From the NCBI RefSeq assembly GCF_004153195.1, contig NZ_SEMC01000012.1, positions 1 to 64,000 of the forward strand: 64,000 nt of DNA, in the 5' to 3' direction. The position numbers and the translations under genes were made by a program. Positions 55,453-63,300 of the stretch are shown piece by piece (within the stretch, counting starts at the first letter, position 1; the number at the start of each line of letters is the position of its first letter). Under the pieces are notes generated by a model. It searched no databases, was not told the origin of the DNA, and saw nothing but the letters and a program-made list of their open reading frames with translations. The stretch comes from Sporolactobacillus sp. THM19-2. Its GTDB lineage: Bacteria; Bacillota; Bacilli; Bacillales; Sporolactobacillaceae.

Positions 55453-55836
55453 TTATGGATTTGCTTTCTCAAACCAGGTGACAGGCTGGCCGTCAGGAAG
55501 ACGGTAAATTATCCGATCCGTCTCCGTATTCTGTCCAGAGTAAACCGTAAAAGTGACAGCAACCTGGTCACTGCCTTTCAGTGCTGTGAAGGTCACAGTA
55601 CCGGAATCATAGCTAAAATGTCCGCTTTCAGGGAGTGATGTACTGCGTACGCGTTCCCCAATCTCGGCAAGTGCATTTTCTCTTAACTGCTGAATCTGAA
55701 AATGAGCGTAAGAGGATTGAAAAAAATTTCGGTCACTTGCCATCAGAAAAATCGCGTGAAAAACGAAAGCGATCAGAAGTGTTGAAACGAACAAGGTGAC
55801 CGGGAGAATAAAACCGTTCTGATTAGTCAAAGGAAT
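55453..55836 (-). CDS. comGG: ComGG, minor pseudopilin-like competence protein
   Basis: About 127 residues. The N-terminus QNGFILPVTLFVSTLLIAFVF has the prepilin-like hydrophobic segment preceded by a glycine, and the remainder is a small globular domain, as in ComGG. The frame stays open to a TTG at 55857, which has no ribosome site. AAGGAGG at 55846-55852 stands 9 bases before an ATT at 55836 and 15 before a TTG at 55830, so the start is unclear and may be ATT. It overlaps the end of comGF. Confidence 0.75.
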   Translation of the reverse strand: MPLTNQNGFILPVTLFVSTLLIAFVFHAIFLMASDRNFFQSSYAHFQIQQLRENALAEIGERVRSTSLPESGHFSYDSGTVTFTALKGSDQVAVTFTVYSGQNTETDRIIYRLPDGQPVTWFEKANP

Positions 55837-56275
55837 GGTTAACTGCCTCCTTACCAAGATAAGTACTGTCTACCAGAAAATAAGATCGATGCTGCTGATC
55901 CACTAGATGAATAAACAGGTATCTGCCATCGGTGTCGAACCGCACGCTTTTTATTCTCTGCAGGACAATCTCATACCCTCTGTCGTCAACGGACCGGACC
56001 AGCCGACCCTTTGAATCAAGTTTGTACGTGATTTCCTGATCATCTTTCAAAATAATCAGCGTCCTGTTGCCATCTGAACAACTGATCGCATTTGATTGAT
56101 GCAGTTCCAGTGCAGTCTGTGAAAGGAAAATAGTGATTTCTTTTCTCAGGCCGACATCATCCTGAAAACGGCTGGCCAGTATTCCTGCTGCACAGGTCAC
56201 GAGCAGGAGGACGATCGAGAATATGCTGAGTCCTAATAATGTCGACAGGAGTGTGAATCCATCCTGTTTTTTCAT
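55823..56275 (-). CDS. comGF: ComGF, minor pseudopilin
   Basis: A 150-residue prepilin-like protein of the competence pseudopilus. DGFTLLSTLLGLSIFSIVLLLV is the prepilin cleavage/hydrophobic segment, and the C-terminal beta-rich domain ends YFLVDSTYLGKEAV. Its ATG overlaps the comGE stop (ATGA) and its 3' end overlaps comGG. Confidence 0.85.
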   Translation of the reverse strand: MKKQDGFTLLSTLLGLSIFSIVLLLVTCAAGILASRFQDDVGLRKEITIFLSQTALELHQSNAISCSDGNRTLIILKDDQEITYKLDSKGRLVRSVDDRGYEIVLQRIKSVRFDTDGRYLFIHLVDQQHRSYFLVDSTYLGKEAVNHSFD

Positions 56276-56598
56276 TTTCTTGCCTCACTGCGTAACTGAT
56301 AGTGCCGGTTGTCATAAGTCCAGCTGACGGAAAGAATGGCTTCCTTCCCGGTTTTTTTCTCCCATTTCAGGTCAAAAGGATAGCTGGAAACAGGCTCAGG
56401 AATGGACTCAGGCGAGGCTTTCCATCTGACGAGATGATAACGGAGGAGTTGCAGTGCCTCCGTTTTTTGCTGAATCACCTGACGTTCTCGGTAGACATGA
56501 GGGATGACCGGCAAGAGCATCAGGATGACGATCGTGAGGATACAAATGGACAGGGCTGCTTCTGTAAAAAATACACCACGTTCAGCTTGCTTTGTCAA
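56272..56598 (-). CDS. comGE: ComGE, minor pseudopilin
   Basis: A 108-residue prepilin-like protein. ERGVFFTEAALSICILTIVILMLLP has the cleavage glycine and hydrophobic helix, followed by a short coiled and beta region. The TTG at 56598 is 8 bases from GGGGAG and is preferred over a longer frame beginning at 56619. It overlaps both comGD and comGF. Confidence 0.78.
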   Translation of the reverse strand: MTKQAERGVFFTEAALSICILTIVILMLLPVIPHVYRERQVIQQKTEALQLLRYHLVRWKASPESIPEPVSSYPFDLKWEKKTGKEAILSVSWTYDNRHYQLRSEARK

Positions 56599-57019
56599 TT
56601 CTGAATCTCCCCTGTCCAAGGTAAATGATCAGCTCATATCGAATATTTCCGAGAAAAAAAGCATAGGTCCCTGATTGAGAAAAAGTTCCCTGAGAGGTGA
56701 TAAAAATCGTCTTTTTGTTTAAATTACTCGCCATCCACAGCCGTGGATGCAGCGGCTTTTTGGTTTCTTTCCGATTTTTGAGTACGGAAAAATAATCCTG
56801 ATCTGTGTTAAAAATAATTTTGATCATGGTGGATGAAGAAATGGCATCCATCTGTGCATCACTTATCGTCTCGCGCAGCTCCTCTGAAAAATGCTTCATA
56901 TTCTGTTCGTCTGCGGTTCGGGACAATGCCAGAAAAGAGATGGGTGCAAGAATGCTGATAACAGACAGAACAATTAATAGTTCCAGTATTGTAAAGCCTT
57001 TAGTCTGATACGGGGGCAT
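56582..57019 (-). CDS. comGD: ComGD, minor pseudopilin
   Basis: A 145-residue prepilin-like protein: TKGFTILELLIVLSVISILA is a canonical type IV prepilin signature with the G/F cleavage site and Glu at position 5. The rest is a beta-sheet domain. The ATG at 57019 follows AGGTGA inside the end of comGC. Longer starts up to 57043 are less well placed. Confidence 0.86.
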   Translation of the reverse strand: MPPYQTKGFTILELLIVLSVISILAPISFLALSRTADEQNMKHFSEELRETISDAQMDAISSSTMIKIIFNTDQDYFSVLKNRKETKKPLHPRLWMASNLNKKTIFITSQGTFSQSGTYAFFLGNIRYELIIYLGQGRFRIDKAS

Positions 57020-57338
57020 GAACATCACCTGTTGTCGCATCATACGTTAACGCCGCACCGTCCGGAGTCGTCACGGTGTCAAGATAGCCTTCCGTGATCA
57101 GTGTATCAAGGTCCGGAGGCAGAGCCCCGTCATGATCCATCTTGTATGCAGCGACCTGTGCCTGAACGAGTTCAACAGTAGCTTCTGTGCCCTTATTTTG
57201 AACCACCCCCTGTGTTTTTGTCATTTGCGGAACGGCGATCAGAAGAAGTATGGAAATAATCATCAATACAACCATCATTTCGATCAGTGTGAACCCGCGC
57301 TGCGCTGTAAGAACCAGTTTACGAACTTTGTTCAGCAT
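57000..57338 (-). CDS. comGC: ComGC, major competence pseudopilin
   Basis: A 112-residue major pseudopilin. The prepilin signature is QRGFTLIEMMVVLMIISILL, cleaved by ComC after Gly, followed by the long N-terminal helix and small C-terminal domain with HDGALPPDLDTLITEGYL. It polymerises into the pilus that draws DNA through the wall. It is here the first gene of the operon: comGA (ATPase) and comGB (membrane platform), normally upstream, are not present. The frame extends to 57467 but the extension looks non-coding. Confidence 0.92.
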   Translation of the reverse strand: MLNKVRKLVLTAQRGFTLIEMMVVLMIISILLLIAVPQMTKTQGVVQNKGTEATVELVQAQVAAYKMDHDGALPPDLDTLITEGYLDTVTTPDGAALTYDATTGDVHAPVSD

Positions 57339-57676
57339 CAATAAAACCCCTTTTGACAGTGACTGTTTTTGGGGAGGGGGGCGGCTATAAAGCTCTGGAA
57401 AATGAACAGAAATGATCGATGGGGAATGAGCAAAAATCATAAGGGCAGATAAAACAACGAGGTTCATTTGGGGTACAGGCTAATACTTTGACATCAGCAT
57501 CTCGTTTTCCTTCATTTAATTGTGTCGGGACTGTGAACAATAATGAAACAACTTGATCTATCAGACTTGTTAAAAAAACTGGAAACGATTAAAGTAGACA
57601 TATTGTTACACCAGTGAAACCTTTTTGTAATAGACAGGGTAGATTAATAGTTATCCCGAACCTGAGGTGAGAAAAA
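57339..57676. other. Intergenic region between comGC and the L,D-transpeptidase gene
   Basis: These 338 bases lie where comGB and comGA would begin. No comGB remnant was recognised in any frame. Both divergent promoters must be here. AAAA/TTTT runs occur, but no pair with the ComK spacing (AAAA-N5-TTTT twice) was convincing. Confidence 0.4.
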
Positions 57677-59059
57677 ATCAAAAGAAAAACTGTTTTACTC
57701 ATAGCTGTTCCCGTCCTTACTGCGGTACTGATTCTTGCAGGGGTGACCTATTATCAGTCCACTCATTTTAACAGACATGTCAGCATTAACGGCATTCAGG
57801 TTGGCGGACTGAATAAACATGATGTGATTCATAAGCTAAAAAATGTCCATCTGAAAAATGATATCTATATTGGCGAAGAAAGGATTTTCAATGGCGCTGA
57901 TACGGAAACAGGCTTCTCATCTGAAGATTTGCCTGAGATAGAAAAGCTGCTGAATAAGCAAAAGACCTGGTGGCCTTCCTCGAAAGAAAATCACTTTACA
58001 GTATTGCCTGCCAAAGCGGATCAGAACCGGATTCAGACGCTGAGAAAACAGGCAGAGACGAAACTTAACTCGCTGAATAAAAAAAGACAGGCACCGGTGG
58101 ATGCTGCGGCTTCACTGGTAAACGGCCGGGTGATCATCACAAAAAGCAAAAAGGGCAACCAGTTTGATGTCGAAAAAATGTTGGATAGTTTTGACAAAAA
58201 ATCCAGTCACAGTGATATCCATCTGGAACCCGTGTATCTTCAGCCGCTTGCAGAAGACAGCCCGACCGTTAAGAAGGAAATGAAGTCGTTACAGGAATTA
58301 CTTCAGCGGACTGTGGTTTATCAGGTACAGAATAAAAAATACCCGTTACCTGCAAAGACGCTGATCAGGAATGCTTCGGTGACGAAGGATTTAAAAGTAA
58401 AAGTTGATCCCGAGCCTTTACGTGCTAAGATTGGGGAAATCAACCGTTCCCAGTCCACGTTGCATAAAAACTTTCCCTTTCGGACGCATTCAGGAAAGAA
58501 CATCACAGTTAAAGGGCAATCCTATGGATGGACAATTGATGTGGACAAAGAGAGCGCCCGCCTGAAAAAGGCGTTTGAGACAGGCGAAAAATCATTGCGT
58601 GCCTATTATGTCTACGGTGTCGGCTACAGCACCTATGGAATTGGTTATCATACCACTGAGAATAACGGGATAGGGTATACGTATGCCGAAGTATCGATTG
58701 AAGATCAGCGTATCTGGATTTATAAAAACGGGAAAATGGTGCTGACAACCCACGTGGTGACAGGACGACATGATACCCGAGAGGATACACCGAAGGGATT
58801 ATGGTATATTATGTACAAAGAATCCCCCTCAACACTTGAGGGCAGTGAGGCGGGGAATCCGAATTATTCAGTTAAGGTTTCTTACTGGGCGCCTTTTACC
58901 ATGAGCGGATGTGGATTCCATGACGCAGGATGGCGCAAAAACTGGGCGAAGGATGCCTATATTCATAACGGTTCCGGAGGATGTGTCAACACACCGCCAG
59001 CTGTCATGAAGACCGTCTATGAAAATCTTGAACAGAACGAGCCGGTGATTATCTATTAA
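57677..59059 (+). CDS. L,D-transpeptidase with peptidoglycan-binding domain
   Basis: About 460 residues. An N-terminal signal anchor (KRKTVLLIAVPVLTAVLILAG) precedes a PG_binding_4 (YoaR-like) region and a C-terminal YkuD domain. The YkuD catalytic site is IHNGSGGCVN with the nucleophilic Cys, and the upstream His is in GCGFHDAGW. The enzyme forms 3-3 cross-links or attaches groups to peptidoglycan. The signal anchor has no ATG, GTG or TTG after the preceding in-frame stop. The best-placed codon is ATC at 57677, 6 bases from AGGTGA. The first conventional start, GTG at 57743, would remove the anchor. Confidence 0.85.
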   Translation: MKRKTVLLIAVPVLTAVLILAGVTYYQSTHFNRHVSINGIQVGGLNKHDVIHKLKNVHLKNDIYIGEERIFNGADTETGFSSEDLPEIEKLLNKQKTWWPSSKENHFTVLPAKADQNRIQTLRKQAETKLNSLNKKRQAPVDAAASLVNGRVIITKSKKGNQFDVEKMLDSFDKKSSHSDIHLEPVYLQPLAEDSPTVKKEMKSLQELLQRTVVYQVQNKKYPLPAKTLIRNASVTKDLKVKVDPEPLRAKIGEINRSQSTLHKNFPFRTHSGKNITVKGQSYGWTIDVDKESARLKKAFETGEKSLRAYYVYGVGYSTYGIGYHTTENNGIGYTYAEVSIEDQRIWIYKNGKMVLTTHVVTGRHDTREDTPKGLWYIMYKESPSTLEGSEAGNPNYSVKVSYWAPFTMSGCGFHDAGWRKNWAKDAYIHNGSGGCVNTPPAVMKTVYENLEQNEPVIIY

Positions 59060-59081
59060 CAAGGTTTACGGAGGGATCAGG

Positions 59082-59477
59082 TTGAATCATGAAACGGCCG
59101 ATAAACTGATCATTCTATATGATAACTGGTGTCCTCTGTGTGTGGGAATAAAAAATCATCTGGAAAAGCTGGACTGGTTAAGCAGACTGAAGCTGATTGG
59201 CTTCAGAGATCAGGAAAATCTGAAGGATCTGGCTGCAGATGGAAAGAATCTGGCAAAGCGTCTGCATGTCATTAGCGGGAAAACATCGGAAATATTTTCA
59301 GGCATAGATGCCGTTATGGCTATCACATTACGGGTTCCGCTGCTCTTACCAGCCTGGCCGGTTCTCTATTTGTTGAATAAAATGGGTCTGGGCAGCAGGC
59401 TCTATGACTGGATTGCTACCCGGCGTAAGATCATTCCGGTCGGCAGATGTAAGGATGAAAATTGCAGGCTGAAGTGA
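59082..59477 (+). CDS. DCC-family thiol-disulfide oxidoreductase (DUF393)
   Basis: A 131-residue protein with the YDNWCPLCVGIKNHLEKLD motif (CxxC in a thioredoxin-like fold) and the family's DAVMAITLRVPLLLPAWPVLYLL segment. The C-terminus is cysteine-containing (RCKDENCRLK). DUF393 proteins are predicted redox proteins without a firm function. The TTG start follows GGAGGGATC. It stands 22 bp after the L,D-transpeptidase and may be co-transcribed with it. Confidence 0.85.
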   Translation: MNHETADKLIILYDNWCPLCVGIKNHLEKLDWLSRLKLIGFRDQENLKDLAADGKNLAKRLHVISGKTSEIFSGIDAVMAITLRVPLLLPAWPVLYLLNKMGLGSRLYDWIATRRKIIPVGRCKDENCRLK

Positions 59478-59495
59478 CAAAATGTACAAGAGAAG

Positions 59496-59526
59496 GAGAA
59501 TCCTCTGATCAGAGGGTTCTCTTTTT
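59496..59526 (+). terminator. Terminator after the DCC gene
   Basis: GAGAATCCTCT pairs with AGAGGGTTCTC (one mismatch/wobble, loop GATC) and is followed by TTTTTC. Confidence 0.85.
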
Positions 59527-59635
59527 CTTCACTTGCGGTGATTTTCAGGTGCGAAAACGGTTTTTATAAAAATATGACAATAAAAGGAACAAATTCTGAT
59601 TCTCATTTTATCTGGAATGAAATGGGTTACAATCA

Positions 59636-59652
59636 AACTGAACGGTACAGTT
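59636..59652. promoter_or_regulatory. Inverted repeat before tetR (candidate operator)
   Basis: AACTG - seven bases - CAGTT lies 39 bases before the TetR-family start and just after a TACAAT that could be a -10 element. TetR-type repressors often bind such a site to control themselves and the next gene. The arms are short, so this is tentative. Confidence 0.35.
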
Positions 59653-59690
59653 CCGATCAGGTCAAATTTATGCGATGGAAGGGTGAGGCC

Positions 59691-60359
59691 ATGAACCGGA
59701 ATGCTCAATCTTCAAGAGCCCGGAAAAAGAAGAATCAGATCCTTCAGGCAGCCAAAAAGCTCTTTCTGGAAAAAGGTTTTGCCGCAACAAGTATTGATGA
59801 AATCAGGGAACAGGCTCGCGTTTCCAAGCAAACGATCTATTCCTACTATGAAAGTAAAGAGGACTTACTGTTCGATGTGATTGAACATCAACTTTTTCTT
59901 TTGTCTGACGATGCATGCTCAGAAATGTTAAAAAAACTGGATTTTTCAACTCCTCCTGATGTTGAAAAATCCCTTGTACTCTTCTCCAGGAATCTTCTGG
60001 ACCATTTTATGCAGGTCGATTATCTGAAACTGGCCCGAATGGTCGTGGCTGAAGTGGTACAGTTCCCGGAACTTGCCCGGCTTTTTCGTGATGCGGTACC
60101 TGTGCGTGGTCTGAATAATGTCGAAAAACTACTGATGAAGGCCAATCAGTCTCCATGCGTCACCATCGACAATATTGAAATCGCCGCACGGAGTCTCGTC
60201 GGAACGCTCATTACTTATGTTTTTATTGACGGAGTACTTTCAGAAAGCAAAGGTTCGAATGCGCTTACAGATGAACAAATCAGAAATATTGTTCGCTTTT
60301 ATTTACCATCTATTCTGACAACACATGTTTTCATCCGGCAGGAGGGAGATCATTCATGA
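59691..60359 (+). CDS. TetR/AcrR family transcriptional regulator
   Basis: A 222-residue regulator. The N-terminal helix-turn-helix is complete: KKNQILQAAKKLFLEKGFAATSIDEIREQARVSKQTIYSYYESKEDLL (about 12-60). The C-terminal ligand domain is mainly helical. The ATG at 59691 follows GGGTGAGG; the frame extends upstream through the promoter. Its stop overlaps the start of the next gene (ATGA), so it is coupled to the large activase-like gene and probably regulates it. Confidence 0.9.
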   Translation: MNRNAQSSRARKKKNQILQAAKKLFLEKGFAATSIDEIREQARVSKQTIYSYYESKEDLLFDVIEHQLFLLSDDACSEMLKKLDFSTPPDVEKSLVLFSRNLLDHFMQVDYLKLARMVVAEVVQFPELARLFRDAVPVRGLNNVEKLLMKANQSPCVTIDNIEIAARSLVGTLITYVFIDGVLSESKGSNALTDEQIRNIVRFYLPSILTTHVFIRQEGDHS

Positions 60360-63300
60360 AATTGCAGGTGGGTCTTGATATTGGATCGACTACAGCGAAA
60401 ATGGTAGCGATCAATCCGGAACATAAACTGGTTTTCAAATCCTATCGCAGACATTTTTCTGAAATCAAAAAAACGGCTGTACAGCTGCTCCATTCTTTAT
60501 TTAAAAAATTTCCATCAGCGGTTCTGCAGCTTCATGCAAGCGGATCATCTGGCATCAGTCTGTCGGAGGAACTCGGGGTGCCCTTTGTGCAGGAAGTCGT
60601 CGCCTGCACTCAGGCGGTGAAAGCACGGAATCCGAATATTGATGTCGTGATTGAACTTGGAGGTGAAGATGCCAAAATTATCTACCTGACACATGGTATG
60701 GAACAGCGGATGAATACAGCCTGTGCCGGGGGCACCGGTGCGTTTATTGATCAGATCGCCTCTCTGCTTCAGACAGATGCCGCAGGGTTAAACAAACTCG
60801 CAGAAGGGGCGGAAAGAATTTATCCGATTGCTTCGCGCTGCGGCGTCTTTGCTAAAACGGATATACAAGCCCTGGTGAATGACGGTGTACGCAAAGAGGA
60901 TATTGCAGCCTCTGTTTTTCAGGCCGTTGTGAATCAGACGGTTTCGGGACTTGCCTGCGGCCGCCCGATCAAGGGCAACGTGGCCTTTCTCGGGGGTCCG
61001 CTGACTTTTTTGCCAGAACTCAGACATCGATTCATGGAAACCCTGAATCTGACACATGAGCATGTCATGGAGTCAGATGATGGTCAGTATTTTGTTGCGA
61101 TAGGTGCAGCCATGGCGGATTCATCGAACGACAGTATCGATATCGGAAAGTTCATCGGCCAGCTGGAAACGATGAACAAGGCCTGCCGTTCCGTGTCTGT
61201 CGGCAGACAGGACGCTCTATTTAACAGCCCTGAAGAATGGGAAACTTTCAAACAGCGCCATGCCAGGGCCAGGGTGCATAAAGGATCTCTTGAAAATTAC
61301 AGAGGGAACAGTTTCCTGGGGATTGATGCCGGATCCACGACAACGAAGATTGTTCTGACCGGCCGGAATGATGAGATCCTCTATTTTTATTATGACAACA
61401 ATAAAGGCAATCCGATTGAGTCGGTCAGAAAGGGTCTGCGCCGGCTGTTTGAACAGCTGCCTGATCAGGTTCATATCGCCAATTCAGTAGTGACCGGTTA
61501 CGGTGAAAAATTGATTCAGGCTGCTTTTCAGATTGACAGTGGTGAAGTGGAGACGATAGCTCACTATCGGGCGGCCAGGAAATTTCAGCCGGATGTGGAC
61601 TTTATTATTGATATTGGCGGTCAGGATATGAAATGCATGAAGGTTAAGGACGGAGCAATAGACAGGATTATGCTGAATGAAGCCTGCTCCTCCGGCTGCG
61701 GATCCTTCCTTGAAAATTTTGCCGACACACTGGGGTATTCGGTCAAAGAATTTGCACGGCTGGCCCTGTCTTCAAAGGCTCCGGTGGAACTGGGTTCAAG
61801 ATGTACGGTATTCATGAATTCAAAAGTCCGTCAGGTGCAGAAGGAAGGTGCCGGTATTGCCGATATTTCTGCCGGTCTCGCCTATTCTGTCGTCAGCAAT
61901 GCATTATTTAAAGTGATCAAGATGAGAAATGTCGACGAAATGGGAGACCATATTGTCGTTCAGGGCGGGACATTTTTAAATGACGCGGTCCTTCGTGCTT
62001 TTGAAAAAATGACAGGGAAAGAAGTGGTCCGTCCGGATTTATCCGGGCTGATGGGGGCCTATGGCTGCGCTCTTCTGGCCCGGGAAAGGAGCAGGGAAAA
62101 AGCGGACTCTTCGCTGCTCTCAGCGGATAAAATTGATTCGCTGACTGTTAAAACGAATCACGGGAGATGCAGAGGATGCCAGAATCGCTGCCGTCTGACG
62201 ATTACCCGCTTTCCTGATAAACGGATTTTCATATCCGGTAATCGCTGTGAAAGGGGGGCAGGGAAGGCCAAAAAGAAAATTACCGTTCCAAATCTGGCGG
62301 AAGAAAAACTCCATGTTCTGTTCGACCGGCCCTCACTTAAAGCTGAGGACGCCGTGCGTGGAACGATCGGCATCCCGCGTGTGCTGAATATGTATGAAAA
62401 CTACCCCTTCTGGCATACCTTTTTTACCGAATTGAAATTTCGCGTGGTCCTTTCTGATCCGTCCAGCCGGCGAAATTTTGTGAAAGGGATGGAAACCATT
62501 CCGTCAGAGGCCGTGTGTTACCCGGCGAAACAGGTACACGGACACATCATCAATCTGATCGAAAAAGGGGTATCCGTCATCTTTTATCCTGCGGTTGTTT
62601 ATGAGAAACAGGAGAGTGTCGATCAGGATAACCACTATAACTGCCCGATTGTCTCCTCCTACCCTGAAGTGATACGCGTCAATATGGATATTCTTGCGGA
62701 AAAAGGGATCCGCTTCATTCAGCCATTTGTTTCACTGGATAAACCGTCGGCACTGATTCGTGAACTGCATGCCTGCTTCCCGGATATTCCATACAGCGAA
62801 TTACGTCAAGCTCTGAGTAAAGCCAAAAAGGAAGACATGGCTTTTCATGCCTGGATCCGCCACCGGGGTGAAGAAGTGGTAGCAAAGCTTGAAGATTCCG
62901 GTCAGACAGGGATTGTACTTGGAGGGCATCCATACCATCTGGATCCCGAAGTGAATCATGGCATTCCAAATGAAATTGCTAGGATGGATATGGCTGTTCT
63001 GACAGAAGATTCGGTCTGCCACCTCGCGAAAAAAAGAATATCCCGGAGTGTCGTGAATCAATGGACTTATCACAGCAGACTGTACCGTGCTGCAGAGGCT
63101 GTTAATGAGCATCCGAATCTTGAACTTGTTCAGATCACCTCATTTGGTTGCGGTCTGGATGCTATTACAACTGAAGCGGTTCAGGAAATACTGGAACGTG
63201 GCCATAAACTGTATACATGGATTAAGATGGATGAAAACGGCAACCTCGGCGCTGTACGGATCAGACTTCGCTCTCTGAAAGCGGCGATCAGAGAACGAAA

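Noticed and set aside
57339-57467. N-terminal extension of ComGC as a comGB remnant
   Set aside because: The 43 extra codons do not resemble the end of ComGB and precede a well-placed ComGC start.
57667-57770. GTG-initiated alternate frame for the L,D-transpeptidase
   Set aside because: The frame as sequenced runs into a stop and does not match the anchor; it would need a one-base deletion, kept only as an alternative explanation.
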